Source of the DNA: Pseudomonadota bacterium
GTDB taxonomy: Bacteria > Bdellovibrionota > UBA1018
DNA: 64,000 nucleotides
Direction of reading: 5' to 3'
NCBI GenBank assembly: GCA_027485695.1
Contig: JAIXQO010000002.1
Coordinates: 62,001 to 126,000, forward strand
Position numbers and translations under genes: made by a program. Position 1 is the first letter of the stretch, and every line of letters starts with the position of its first letter. Below, piece after piece: positions 1 through 9,395 of this stretch. A model generated the notes under the pieces. The model saw only the letters and a program-made list of their open reading frames with translations. It was not told the DNA's origin and ran no database searches.

Positions 1-1199
1 TTTAGTTTCCAAAGCAACCCTTCTTGTGGCTCGTTCTCCAAACGTTCAACGCGATTCGACAATGAAGTGAGGAGTTCATATGGGATTGTGCCAGCACTTT
101 CTGATTGAGTCCATGGGTCAATCCCCGGTCCGAGGAAATCCACCCAATCCGAAACTTTCAACCCCCCGGCCACTTCGATCACCGTGAGATCCATACTGAT
201 CCGACCGAGGACACGGAGAGCCGTATTGCCTTTGAATACTTTTCCGCGGCCCGACATCGCGCGAAGAAAACCATCCGCGTATCCGGCCCCAATGACGGCG
301 ATGTCTCGGCCTTTGGGGAACTCGCGCGCGCGAACCACCTCTGTTGCGCCATAACCAATGGCCGCACCAGGATTCGCCTGGCGAATTTGCAAAACTCGGT
401 ACTGTACCTTGGCCACCGCCTCTAAACCTCGAGCCTTGGCACCGGCCCAGGGCGGAACACCATAGAGTGAAATTCCCGGACGCGCGATATCCGAACGCTT
501 GACCACCTCGAGCGCACGCTCATTCCAGATCGATGCGCTATTGGCGAAATGAAAAAGAACTTTGCGCGGCATTCGATCCACCCAGGCCCGGAGCTCGTCC
601 ACGCCTGCGAGCTGACTGCGGGTCACCGAATGTGCGGCGTCTTCGGCCATCGCAAAATGAGTCATCACCGATTCAGGAAGCGATTCGGCATCCAGGGTTT
701 TCAGTTTTTTCTCAACGAGCGCCAGGCGCTCAAGCCCCATGCCCATCCGGTTCATTCCGGTGTTGAATTTCAGGTGGTATCCGAGGCGCTTCTGCCACCC
801 ACCGCGAATGAAAGTATCGAGCCCTTCGACGCTTGCGATCACCGGATCGAGTCCGTAGTACTCGCAGTACTCGCCTACTTCGTCAGTAAAAGGCTCCGCC
901 CCCGAACAGACGACGATACGCCCGCGAAATCTGCCGCGCACGGACTCTCTCACCTCGCGACCTTCCTCTAAGGCAGCGACCCCGAATCCATACAGACGAG
1001 GCGCCTCCGAAAGCACACCCACGCACCATGGGGCACCGTGTCCGTAGGCGTTCGCTTTCACCATGGGCAAGAGAAAACACTGATCGTCGAGCGCTTCTGA
1101 AAGCACTCGGTAGTTATTCAGGAGTGCTTCACGCGAGAGGATCGCGCGGGCGCGTAACGGAAGGATTTTCGGTTCGGGGTTCCGTCTTCGAGTCGTCAT
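1..1199 (-). CDS. alr: Alanine racemase (3' end just outside window)
   Basis: PLP enzyme interconverting L- and D-alanine for peptidoglycan. I translated it by hand from the ATG at 1199. The PLP lysine lies in MVKANAYGHG (Lys48), followed by ARPGISLYGVPP near 475-445 and GRISMDLTVID near 205-177. The family C-terminal motif GTIPYELLT appears near 90-65. The frame stays open to base 3, giving 399 residues, so only the last few residues or the stop should lie beyond the window. The start overlaps the end of the upstream unknown gene by 71 bp. No other in-frame start precedes the catalytic lysine. Confidence 0.95.
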   Translation of the reverse strand, partial: MTTRRRNPEPKILPLRARAILSREALLNNYRVLSEALDDQCFLLPMVKANAYGHGAPWCVGVLSEAPRLYGFGVAALEEGREVRESVRGRFRGRIVVCSGAEPFTDEVGEYCEYYGLDPVIASVEGLDTFIRGGWQKRLGYHLKFNTGMNRMGMGLERLALVEKKLKTLDAESLPESVMTHFAMAEDAAHSVTRSQLAGVDELRAWVDRMPRKVLFHFANSASIWNERALEVVKRSDIARPGISLYGVPPWAGAKARGLEAVAKVQYRVLQIRQANPGAAIGYGATEVVRAREFPKGRDIAVIGAGYADGFLRAMSGRGKVFKGNTALRVLGRISMDLTVIEVAGGLKVSDWVDFLGPGIDPWTQSESAGTIPYELLTSLSNRVERLENEPQEGLLWKL

Positions 1200-2358
1200 C
1201 GCTCCAAGTTTCCGACAGTTGAGATCTAATTTGACCTTTCAAAGATAGACTCTCCAGGCCGGGCTGTAAAACGACAAAGATCCCTTGAAATCGATTTCCT
1301 ACGCGGGGATCAATTTCAGAAAGCGCTCGAACCCACGGAATCGCCTCGAAAAATGCGACGCCGTAGCGATTGAGTAGGAAACGGGATATGGGTAGGCTCT
1401 CTTCGAAAACACGCACGGATTCCTCAAACACATCCGAAAAAACGCGAAGATCGAGCTCGAAGGGAACTCGCGGCTGAAGCCGGTGAGGAGAAATATCGTC
1501 ACTGGAAAAACCAGCTTCGCATTCGAGCACGAGCGCAGAATCTCGCGCCGAGTAGGCCAAAAAAATCATCGGACTCTTGAGTCGAAAACTCAGGGCACGG
1601 GTTGCGTCCTGGCGATTCGACGGAATCGGAGGTAGCCCGATGGCAATCGGTTTTTCGATCTCGGGCTTTCGCTCTACTGGCGCAACCGCTACCGCTTCGG
1701 GCTCTAAACGTGGCCGCACGGCTAAACGAAGCTCTGCGGGCGCCGACGTCGGTACGATCACGACGACTTTTTTGTTCGAAGTTTCCTGTACGGGCAACTC
1801 AACACTCGCCAAGTTCGGCGCCACTGTTTCGGCCTCAGGCGCAGAAGACGGCACTGATGAATCTGCGGTCCAATCTTGGCTCGAAACCGCGCTCCCGCCT
1901 GGCACTGCGGAATGATGCCGTTGCCGACGAGCCATCGCGAAAAAAGCCAGCATCAAAAAATATCCCGCCGCAAGTAGTAGACCCGTCGTGAGCTCCGAAC
2001 TTGACTCTCGCTGGTAACGAAGTTCGATCACCTGAGGCGAGCTCTGAAAAAATCGCAGACGATAGACCTCGCCGGTGTCTGGATTAGTTACGGACACGAA
2101 AGTCGTTTCATCTACCTTCAGCGAACGCGCGACTTCGGCTTGAAGCGCATCCGGGCGAACAAAAGCCAACTCAGCTGGCCAAGGCATCAAATCAGGGCGA
2201 AGGCTGTACTCAGGTCGCTGCGAAAGCGGCCGAGCGAGCGCTAAATCGGTTTGAGCCCGTGACCGCCAGTCCAAGGCCTGGACTGAGACGAGCGCAAGCC
2301 CGGTGGCTGTCGCCACCATTCCCAACCATTTCCCTATTATACGGTTTTCTCGTTTCAA
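1129..2358 (-). CDS. Unknown membrane protein with two hydrophobic segments
   Basis: Not recognised. The 409-residue protein has an N-terminal hydrophobic stretch at about 10-28, a mixed region to about 120, a second membrane segment near 125-143 (LLLAAGYFLMLAFFAMARR) and a low-complexity Ser/Pro/Val linker. The C-terminal folded region (about 255-390) is rich in beta-strand-like residues. A TTG is the longest start (GGGAAC a few bases upstream); an ATG 13 codons later (GMVATATG) is an alternative. It probably shares a transcript with alr, whose start it overlaps by 71 bp. A cell-envelope role is only inferred from topology. Confidence 0.75.
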   Translation of the reverse strand: MKRENRIIGKWLGMVATATGLALVSVQALDWRSRAQTDLALARPLSQRPEYSLRPDLMPWPAELAFVRPDALQAEVARSLKVDETTFVSVTNPDTGEVYRLRFFQSSPQVIELRYQRESSSELTTGLLLAAGYFLMLAFFAMARRQRHHSAVPGGSAVSSQDWTADSSVPSSAPEAETVAPNLASVELPVQETSNKKVVVIVPTSAPAELRLAVRPRLEPEAVAVAPVERKPEIEKPIAIGLPPIPSNRQDATRALSFRLKSPMIFLAYSARDSALVLECEAGFSSDDISPHRLQPRVPFELDLRVFSDVFEESVRVFEESLPISRFLLNRYGVAFFEAIPWVRALSEIDPRVGNRFQGIFVVLQPGLESLSLKGQIRSQLSETWSDDDSKTEPRTENPSVTRPRDPLA

Positions 2359-2439
2359 AGTTCCCGTTTCTTCCTATAAAACAAAGTCCCTGAGTGGCTG
2401 GGGTGAGTCAAACCACTCCCCGCTAAGAAAGCTTATCAC

Positions 2440-4077
2440 ATGAATTCATCTACACGCACGCCCCCCCACGTTCTGATCCTTGGCTCCGGCATCGCTGGAT
2501 TGTCCTGCGCCCTCCAGTTCGTGGAGAACGCTCCTAGCGACATCCGGGTGACGGTCCTGACCAAGGCCGAGGCCACAGAAGGCGCCACCCGCTACGCGCA
2601 GGGCGGGATCGCCTCCGTTTGGTCCAAAGACGATACTTTTGAGGCACACGTGCAAGACACGCTCGTCGCGGGCGCGGGACTCTGTAGCAAGCCCATTGTC
2701 GAGATCTGCGTGCGCGAGGGCCCTGCCCGCGTGCGAGAACTGATCAACTGGGGAGTAGAGTTCACCAAGACTTCGCATCACACGACGGATCCGGCCGAAG
2801 CATTTGACCTACACCGCGAGGGTGGTCACGGCCAACGCCGTATCCTACACGCCGATGACCTGACGGGACTTGCAATCGAAAAAGCACTCCTCGCACGAGT
2901 CGCCCTGAACCCACGTATCTCTCTCCTCGAAGATTTCTGCGCGATTGACCTAATTCACGCGCGAAAAATCATCCAGGAACCACTCGCCAAGGACCGATGT
3001 CTCGGCGTCTATGCGCTCAACACGCGAACCGGTAAGATTGAAACGATCGCTGCGGACAGCGTCGTTCTCGCCACTGGTGGCGCCGGCAAAGCCTATCTTT
3101 ATACGACGAACCCAGATACTTCGACCGGCGACGGAATCGCGATGGCTTACCGAGCCGGCGCGAAAATCGCGAATATGGAATTCATCCAGTTCCATCCGAC
3201 TTGCCTCTACCATCCCGTCGCAAAAACCTTCCTCATCACCGAAGCCCTCCGAGGCGAAGGCGCGATCTTGCGAAACGGCGACCACGAATCATTCATGGAA
3301 AACTACGACGAACGCGGGAGCCTAGCCCCGCGTGATATCGTCGCCCGCTCCATCGACATGGAGATGAAACGGACCGGACAAAAACACGTCTGGCTCGATT
3401 GCACTTCGCTCGGCGAACATGAGCTGAAAACCAAGTTTCCAAACATCTATGAAACTTGCCTCAAACTGGGCCTCCGGATGGAAAATGATTTCCTCCCAGT
3501 TGTTCCTGCAACCCACTACACTTGTGGCGGCGTCCGCGTGAACGAATGGGGCGAGAGTTCCCTGCCGGGCCTCTACGCCATCGGTGAGGCATCGTCGACC
3601 GGACTGCACGGCGCAAATCGATTAGCGAGCAATAGTCTGCTTGAGGCCGTCGTTTTCGCGAACCGCGTAGCCAAGCACGCGCACGAACAACTCAAACAAC
3701 CATCGATGGAAATAGAACTTCCGCCCTCGCTCCCGAGCTGGGAAACGGGCCGTGCCGCACCCCTCGAAGAGCAAATCGACATCGCGGCCACCTGGCAAGA
3801 AATTCGGCAGACGCTTTGGAACTACGTCGGCATCGTGCGTTCCGATCGCAGACTCGAGCGAGCGCAGAAGCGCCTCGCGATCATCCGCGAAGAAGTGAAC
3901 GAGTACTACTGGACTTATCTTTTGACCAAAGACTTGATCGAGCTCCGCAATCTGGTCACGGTCGCCGAGCTCGTCATCCGCTCCGCGCAAATGCGCAAAG
4001 AAAGTCGCGGTCTCCACTACACGGTCGACTACCCGGCGGTAGACGACGAGTGGAGCAAGCAAGATACGGTATTATAG
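2440..4077 (+). CDS. nadB: L-aspartate oxidase
   Basis: FAD flavoprotein that oxidises L-aspartate to iminoaspartate, the first step of de novo NAD synthesis. The 545 residues match the family length. The N-terminal dinucleotide fold has GSGIAGLSCA at residues 15-24. TRYAQGGIA follows near 50, HREGGHGQRRILHADD near 125-140 and GANRLASNSLLEAVVFANR near 390. The helical C-terminal domain includes the GIVRSDRRLERA region. It is transcribed alone on the plus strand and converges with pyrE 8 bp downstream. nadA and nadC are not in the window. Confidence 0.96.
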   Translation: MNSSTRTPPHVLILGSGIAGLSCALQFVENAPSDIRVTVLTKAEATEGATRYAQGGIASVWSKDDTFEAHVQDTLVAGAGLCSKPIVEICVREGPARVRELINWGVEFTKTSHHTTDPAEAFDLHREGGHGQRRILHADDLTGLAIEKALLARVALNPRISLLEDFCAIDLIHARKIIQEPLAKDRCLGVYALNTRTGKIETIAADSVVLATGGAGKAYLYTTNPDTSTGDGIAMAYRAGAKIANMEFIQFHPTCLYHPVAKTFLITEALRGEGAILRNGDHESFMENYDERGSLAPRDIVARSIDMEMKRTGQKHVWLDCTSLGEHELKTKFPNIYETCLKLGLRMENDFLPVVPATHYTCGGVRVNEWGESSLPGLYAIGEASSTGLHGANRLASNSLLEAVVFANRVAKHAHEQLKQPSMEIELPPSLPSWETGRAAPLEEQIDIAATWQEIRQTLWNYVGIVRSDRRLERAQKRLAIIREEVNEYYWTYLLTKDLIELRNLVTVAELVIRSAQMRKESRGLHYTVDYPAVDDEWSKQDTVL

Positions 4078-4085
4078 CCGCTTGC

Positions 4086-4685
4086 CTAGGTAGCTGAATT
4101 CAAGTCAGCGAGAGTCACGAGCGACGCTAATTTCACGCCCTTTTCGCGCAAAAATTCTTCGGCACCTTCTTGGCGATCGACGACCGTGAGCACCAGGGCC
4201 GGATCAAATCCTTCTTCGCGAAGGCGCTCGACCGCTTTTAGGCTCGAACCTCCCGTCGTTGTGACGTCTTCGAGTACGATCACGCGAGCGCCCTCGCGCA
4301 TATTCTCGCGGCCTTCGACCCACTTACCCAGACCGTAGCCTTTGGGCTCTTTGCGGACAATGAACGCCGGCCACTGATAACCGTTTTGATACGCAATCAG
4401 GCTAGCGGCTGTTCCGAGTGGATCCGCGCCCAAAGTCAAACCGCCCACGCCTTCGACTCGAAGCGTGGGATCGGCTTTCAAAAGCGACTCGATTTTCTCA
4501 ACCAGTAAACAGCCGATCACGTAGGCACCTTCGCTATCAAGCGATGTGCGTTTTACGTCCAGATAGAATTTGCTCTTCTTGCCAGAGGCGAGCGTGAAGT
4601 CGCCAACCCGAAAACTTTTTTCGCGCAAGATGCGAATGAGATCGTTTCGGACCGGTTTCTTAAGTGCGGTATTTGGGTTCGTCAT
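4086..4685 (-). CDS. pyrE: Orotate phosphoribosyltransferase
   Basis: Joins orotate and PRPP to give OMP in pyrimidine synthesis. The 199-residue protein has the type I phosphoribosyltransferase PRPP loop VIVLEDVTTTGGSS at 135-148. The family N-terminal pattern FTLASGKKSKFYLDVK lies at about 30-45, with a GGLTLGADPL segment near 81-90. It converges with nadB and is preceded by an alpha/beta hydrolase on the same strand. The other pyr genes are not nearby. Confidence 0.95.
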   Translation of the reverse strand: MTNPNTALKKPVRNDLIRILREKSFRVGDFTLASGKKSKFYLDVKRTSLDSEGAYVIGCLLVEKIESLLKADPTLRVEGVGGLTLGADPLGTAASLIAYQNGYQWPAFIVRKEPKGYGLGKWVEGRENMREGARVIVLEDVTTTGGSSLKAVERLREEGFDPALVLTVVDRQEGAEEFLREKGVKLASLVTLADLNSAT

Positions 4686-4737
4686 GGGCGGCTCCTATTT
4701 ATCCAGCAATTGAACTACAGAGCAATCCCCTGCTCCA

Positions 4738-5667
4738 TCAAGACTGATTGCGATCTCGAAGCCAGCCAGCAAGTGATTTGAAAAAATCATCCCGATTGAG
4801 ATCGTTCATCAATTCGTGGCGGCCTTCGGGGAAAGAAAACCATTCTTTGCGCGAAGAATGAAGGTTTTCCTGAAAGAATATCCGCGAGGCCTGGGAATCG
4901 ACAAGAGGATCACCGTCGGGAATCCAAAATGAGATCGGTGCGTCGCATTTAAGCGGGGCCAGGAATAGCTCGATCTGGGTTTTTTCAATCGTCGTAAATG
5001 CCCGCGGCGTCATCCGCGAATGATTCAGTCGGTCGCGCTTGACGGCCTCGATGACCGCTTCGTCACGGGTGATGACCGAGCGATCGAACTCGGCCGAGAG
5101 AGAGAGTCCTCCCCAAACTTGGCTGAGCAAGTGGGCACCCATTCGTTTCATGAGCGGTACGTGAATCTTGAGTTTGAGATACGGCGCAGAGATCGCGAAA
5201 AAATCGAACTTTGGCTCGCCGAACCGTCGGAAAATTTCTAGGGTCGTGAGTCCACCAAAAGAATGGGCGAATAGTCCGTATTTTTTTGCAGTAAACCGCT
5301 GCCTGGCTAATTCAAACGAGGACTGTAGATCGCTAAAAAAACGATCGGCGTCAGCGATGTCCCCTCGTGCGCCCGGACTCCGTCCATGGCCTTCTTGATC
5401 CAAGATTAAGAACTCTGAAACTTCGTTTTTCAGATACTCGGGAAAATGAAAATAGCGCCCACCATGTTCGCCAAACCCGTGTACAACGAGCAGTGCGCAA
5501 GTGCGCTCAGATTCGGTCGTCTTACGTTTTAAGTGATAGAAGAAATGTGTTTTGCGTCCATCGCGCTCGAATTGCCCGACTTCGATTTCCCACTCCTTAC
5601 CGGGTTTCGGATAAGAAGGAGGCAGTACGATCCCTAAATTCAGTCCCTGAACTTGTTGATAGGCCAT
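4738..5667 (-). CDS. Alpha/beta hydrolase, monoacylglycerol lipase/lysophospholipase type
   Basis: Likely hydrolyses an acyl ester such as a lysophospholipid or monoacylglycerol. HGFGEHGGRY at 63-72 forms the oxyanion region typical of this family. The nucleophile elbow is AHSFGG with Ser136, a variant of GHSxGG. Candidate acid and base are in PDGDPLVD (about 255) and EGRHELMND (about 285). No signal peptide is visible, so a cytoplasmic enzyme is expected. The gene lies 2 bp downstream of the GYF-PilZ gene, so the two are probably co-transcribed. Confidence 0.85.
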   Translation of the reverse strand: MAYQQVQGLNLGIVLPPSYPKPGKEWEIEVGQFERDGRKTHFFYHLKRKTTESERTCALLVVHGFGEHGGRYFHFPEYLKNEVSEFLILDQEGHGRSPGARGDIADADRFFSDLQSSFELARQRFTAKKYGLFAHSFGGLTTLEIFRRFGEPKFDFFAISAPYLKLKIHVPLMKRMGAHLLSQVWGGLSLSAEFDRSVITRDEAVIEAVKRDRLNHSRMTPRAFTTIEKTQIELFLAPLKCDAPISFWIPDGDPLVDSQASRIFFQENLHSSRKEWFSFPEGRHELMNDLNRDDFFKSLAGWLRDRNQS

Positions 5668-5669
5668 GC

Positions 5670-6461
5670 TTAATTGAGCTGCGAGATGAGGCTCTCGATC
5701 GTCGCGCGCGAGGATTCATCGAGCACACCGAACCGGAAACTGAAACCCCGACCATCTTCGAAAATCCGAACGACCACGCCTTCGGCCACAAACGGCTGAA
5801 ATTGTGGCGAAGTCTCGGTAGTCGGCGAAATATTGAGCTTCAGGGTCGAACCCACTTTTTTCGGCAACTGCCCCGAAAGCACCTGCATACCGCCCACGCT
5901 GATGTCGCGACCAATTCCGAAAAAAACCTGGCCGCCCTCGGCCAAGAGCACTTTTGCGATGATCGGCTTACGAACAGCCGAACGTTTTTCTTGTGGCTGA
6001 GCGGATGCGGACGTCGTAGCGACGCTTGAAAATTCCTGAAGGTCACCGAGCGACGACCAACCCGCAAGTCCCTCTTTCCAAGCAAACGATGAGGTCGCGT
6101 CGAGTTGATGCACACCGATCACCCCGCGAGCTTCGTCGAGGGTGTAAGGACCGGTTTGTTGTTCTTGATAGAACAAGAACCATTCTTTTTTCTGAACCGC
6201 AACGGGAGGCGCGGGTGGAGTCGGAGGTTTCGGAGGCGTCACCGGCGCCTGCGGAGCCGCGACTTGGAACGCCGGAACGTCGGCGAGTCTTGCCCAGGCG
6301 GCCATTCCTGGTTTCCAAACATACTGAAGGTAGGTCACCTTGCCTTGCGAAAGCTGGCTATAGATGTCGGCGGCTTTGAGCGGGCCGACCGATTGGTCAC
6401 CCATTGCCAAAAACCATTCCGCTTGATCCCCAGGAAACAGGCTTGATCCGATTTGGTCCAT
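5670..6461 (-). CDS. GYF-GYF-PilZ domain protein
   Basis: Soluble three-domain protein. Two GYF_2-like modules come first (about 15-65, EWFLAMGDQSVGP, and 92-145, EWFLFYQEQQTGP), with a Pro/Val linker between them. A C-terminal PilZ domain occupies about 158-262. It keeps both c-di-GMP signature elements: RSAVR (RxxxR) and DISVGG (D/NxSxxG). GYF modules bind proline-rich peptides, so it may tether a partner in response to c-di-GMP (inference). I chose ATG 6461; an in-frame TTG at 6485 would add eight residues. It is 2 bp upstream of the hydrolase gene. Confidence 0.85.
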   Translation of the reverse strand: MDQIGSSLFPGDQAEWFLAMGDQSVGPLKAADIYSQLSQGKVTYLQYVWKPGMAAWARLADVPAFQVAAPQAPVTPPKPPTPPAPPVAVQKKEWFLFYQEQQTGPYTLDEARGVIGVHQLDATSSFAWKEGLAGWSSLGDLQEFSSVATTSASAQPQEKRSAVRKPIIAKVLLAEGGQVFFGIGRDISVGGMQVLSGQLPKKVGSTLKLNISPTTETSPQFQPFVAEGVVVRIFEDGRGFSFRFGVLDESSRATIESLISQLN

Positions 6462-6843
6462 AATCCCAATATAATCACGAACCAACGCACAGGGCTAATG
6501 CCATTTTGTCCTGAAACTGAGACGCCGGTTCTTTTTACCACCACTTTCGTCGGGTTCTTTGCCCCCTAAAACGTTGGAGAGCAAGAAACACACGGGAACT
6601 CACTTGGTCTACCTTTTGCTCAACCATGTGGAATCACCGTCTCTCCTCAGAGGTAAATGGACTCGTTATGGCTCGACAAAAAATCGGGATCTTATTCCCG
6701 GTCAGCATTCTCATGATTCTGCTGATCCTGATCTTCGCGATCGGGTTCGTCTTGACCTCACCGAGGACCGCTCACTTGGTCGATAATTTACACATTGCGT
6801 CATTTTTGCAGTAAGGTCCCGCCCGAAAGGGCCGTCGACCTCT
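6462..6843. other. Intergenic region with only a weak small-ORF candidate
   Basis: A 382-bp gap between divergently transcribed genes. It should hold promoters for both. I see no clear structured RNA or terminator. The only coding candidate is a one-helix membrane peptide at 6668-6814. Confidence 0.5.
6668..6814 (+). CDS. Possible 48-residue single-pass membrane peptide
   Basis: From ATG 6668 the frame encodes Met-Ala-Arg-Gln-Lys, then a clean 22-residue hydrophobic helix (ILFPVSILMILLILIFAIGF) and a short polar tail. The positive-inside N-terminus and single helix look like a real small membrane protein. No good ribosome site is visible, however, and no family is recognised. It ends 29 bp before the M15-like peptidase gene on the same strand and could be a leader gene for it. 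Confidence 0.35.
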   Translation: MARQKIGILFPVSILMILLILIFAIGFVLTSPRTAHLVDNLHIASFLQ

Positions 6844-8568
6844 ATGCTCCGGTTTTCATCCACGTGGACTCTCAACCTCCTGACCGCTTCCGGAATCTTT
6901 TTGGGATTCGTTGGTTGCTCGCGTTCAGAGAGGCTCAAAGAAATTCCTCGTCAGAAAATCTCGACCGCTCGGGCCCCTCAAGACTCGCATGCAGACATTG
7001 AAACACCGGAACCAGCGCCAACGATCACTCCGACGACGCTTGCGCCGATTCCGACCTCTCCTCCAACTTCTACGCCGACTCCGGCTCCCACGAGAACCAC
7101 TCCGATCCCTGCGCCGCCGACCGCTCGCCCCACTCCACGCCCGAGTGTAACTCCGACACTACCTCCGCCCGTGCCGCCACTGCCACCCTCTCCACCACCG
7201 ACGCAGCGGCCCCCAGTACCGCCCGCTCCCGTTCAACCGGTGGCAGGCGAATGCAAAACATCGATTGAAACCGAACTTGAGCGCGCGATGATGGCACCTA
7301 AAACGGCCGCACGCTGGAAAACCGTGATCCTGTGTATTGCCGCTGATAAAAAAATCATGAGACGCGTGCTCTACGGCGAACTCGTCGAGAGTCTACTGAA
7401 AATAGGGGCCGAAGACGCTGCGCCATCACTCGCTGAACCACTGGCGCTCGCGAAACGCGTTCGCGCTCAAACACGCGCACTTCGTCCAGACTCCTTGATA
7501 CTCAAAGAATCCGATCGAGATACGGTACGCGAATCGGTGGCCGGAATTATATTTGTGCAACCGGGAGCCGCGCTACCGATGGCGCCTCCGCAATTTCCGC
7601 CGCCTCTATTCGCTTGGAGAGCGAATGCGACGTTGCTGGACTGGTGGGAAACCGAAGCAGTTCTCTACCAGTCGCTTGCCGAGTGGGTTCGATTCCGAAT
7701 CCTACCCAAAGCCTACGGAAACTCCCCAAAAACGCTCTCATTCCAGTTCAAACTTTTTGCCGATCAAATGAGTCGTCAACGTGAACTCATCGAAACTGCC
7801 GCCGTCTCGAAGCCTCCGCAAAAACGTGTGGACGATGCTCGGTTTCAACCGGTCACGCCATTCCGCATGGTCAGTGAACCCGTCTACTGGGTGATTCCGG
7901 AAAATGAAACTCCGATTGAGGACGAAACGGGCAAAACTCCTTACAAGGCCATGCTCGCTGATCTGTGGCTCGCGAATCGTGTGCAAGCGCTCCTCCCGGA
8001 GCTCAAGAAAAAATTCAACGTCAAAGCCGTTCACTCATTCGGCATTTATAGCCATCGGGTCATGATTGGAACCGGACGTGAGAACCCCGGATTTTCACGC
8101 CACGCTTCGGCGCTCGCGATCGATATCGGAGGGTTCGAATGGGATGACGGACTCAAGGCAAGCGTGCTCGATGCCTACAAGAAAAAGGACGAGTCCATGC
8201 GCCGAATGAATCTCATCCGAGATTACCTGGAGGATCAAAAAGTATTTCACGTCATCCTAGGTCCATGGAGCAATCGAGCGCACAACAACCATTTTCACCT
8301 GGATTTAGATCCGAAAAAACGTCCGGACACTTACGAAAAAAGCTCCCCTTACCGTACGCTGCTCGCGTTTTTCTCTTGGGTTCCGTTTGGTAACACGATC
8401 TATGAAATCCTCCCGAACTGGAATCGTGGCTCTGCGCCGCCACTCACTTGGCCTGCATCCGTGATCGGGGAACGAGCATCGGAAATCAGCCACGAAACGA
8501 GCATCCGACCCGAAGCCGAACGTGCGGAGCTGAGATTCGACTCGAACTATAGTGACTGCGTAGATTAA
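6844..8568 (+). CDS. Exported M15/extensin-C-like zinc peptidase with Pro/Thr-rich stalk
   Basis: The 574-residue protein starts with a hydrophobic segment ending in a possible lipobox (FVGC), then a Pro/Thr-rich stalk at about 55-135. A helical middle region precedes the catalytic-looking domain at about 395-500. That domain has SRHASALAIDIGGF (His420, Asp427) and HNNHFHLDLD (His483, His485), the H...D...H arrangement of M15-type and extensin-like C-terminal domains. Such enzymes usually cleave peptidoglycan peptides. The stalk suggests a surface- or envelope-anchored enzyme that reaches the wall. Substrate is inferred. Confidence 0.75.
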   Translation: MLRFSSTWTLNLLTASGIFLGFVGCSRSERLKEIPRQKISTARAPQDSHADIETPEPAPTITPTTLAPIPTSPPTSTPTPAPTRTTPIPAPPTARPTPRPSVTPTLPPPVPPLPPSPPPTQRPPVPPAPVQPVAGECKTSIETELERAMMAPKTAARWKTVILCIAADKKIMRRVLYGELVESLLKIGAEDAAPSLAEPLALAKRVRAQTRALRPDSLILKESDRDTVRESVAGIIFVQPGAALPMAPPQFPPPLFAWRANATLLDWWETEAVLYQSLAEWVRFRILPKAYGNSPKTLSFQFKLFADQMSRQRELIETAAVSKPPQKRVDDARFQPVTPFRMVSEPVYWVIPENETPIEDETGKTPYKAMLADLWLANRVQALLPELKKKFNVKAVHSFGIYSHRVMIGTGRENPGFSRHASALAIDIGGFEWDDGLKASVLDAYKKKDESMRRMNLIRDYLEDQKVFHVILGPWSNRAHNNHFHLDLDPKKRPDTYEKSSPYRTLLAFFSWVPFGNTIYEILPNWNRGSAPPLTWPASVIGERASEISHETSIRPEAERAELRFDSNYSDCVD

Positions 8569-8633
8569 ATCAACAGGCGCTCGATCGTTAGACATTCTTA
8601 AAGTAGGAATACAGACTAAAAACTGGTTCGCGT

Positions 8634-8649
8634 TGGCGTGCGTCTTGCT
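8634..8649 (+). promoter_or_regulatory. Sigma-54-type -24/-12 promoter
   Basis: TGGCGTG, 4 bp, TTGCT. The GG and GC dinucleotides have the exact spacing of the TGGCACG-N4-TTGCW consensus, with two mismatches in the -24 box. Transcription would start near 8660, leaving a leader of about 28 nt with AGGAG before ATG 8688. Confidence 0.55.
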
Positions 8650-8687
8650 TTGATCGCCGCAACCACCAACGCGTCAGGAGCCCAGAT

Positions 8688-9395
8688 ATGTTTACCTCAT
8701 CCCTAGCCCTAGTATTAATTGCAGCATGGACTACAACACCTCAATCACACGCGCTCGAATCAATGAGCCGCACGACTGCTCGATCACAAGCTATTTCACT
8801 GATCTCTCAAAACACTCAACTAAGAAACAACTTGAGAGAAATGGGCTACACCACCGAAGAAGCCGCTGAGAAGTTCGCAGAACTCAAAGAAGCCCAAAGT
8901 TCGGCTGAAAGCAGCGCTGACTTTTCAATGGGTACTCTCGCAATTTGTGGAAAAATGGCGCTCGAGCTCGGCGGAGGAGTCAGCATCTCCAAATGCACGA
9001 CGCTTTTTAATTCATATGATATCACGGTCAAATCTATTTCGTTAGTGGGCGTGACGCTGACTTTGGGTGGACAAGCGGTCTATTTCCGCACGGGCAACCG
9101 AGACATCACCAACACTTACTGCTACAAAGGTGGAGAGCTCGGTTTTGCTTACCAGCTCGGCGCCGACCTAGCCGGACTAAAAGAAATTGACTGCCAGAAA
9201 CTGGCACACGAGAGCATTGGGATCGACCGTGATGAACTCCAGGTGTTGACTGCCATTCCGGCTGTGAAAAACCAGGATTACGGCTTTGCTGCGCAAGTTT
9301 CCGTGGTCGGTGGAGTCAATGGCAACTTACTCACTGGAGTTAACGCAAACTATAGCTTCATGAAGATTGAACACACTATTCACTATTGGAAATAG
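8688..9395 (+). CDS. Secreted protein of unknown function
   Basis: Not recognised. The 235-residue protein has a signal peptide (about 1-22, ending QSHALE). A short helical segment follows with Glu/Ala-rich sequence to about 70. The remainder is a Gly/Thr-rich part with strand-like patterns (VGVTLTLGGQAVYF) and four cysteines that could pair in the periplasm. AGGAG sits at 8673-8677, well spaced for the ATG. A sigma-54-type promoter lies directly upstream. The next gene, for a membrane protein, follows on the same strand about 150 bp later. Confidence 0.8.
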   Translation: MFTSSLALVLIAAWTTTPQSHALESMSRTTARSQAISLISQNTQLRNNLREMGYTTEEAAEKFAELKEAQSSAESSADFSMGTLAICGKMALELGGGVSISKCTTLFNSYDITVKSISLVGVTLTLGGQAVYFRTGNRDITNTYCYKGGELGFAYQLGADLAGLKEIDCQKLAHESIGIDRDELQVLTAIPAVKNQDYGFAAQVSVVGGVNGNLLTGVNANYSFMKIEHTIHYWK

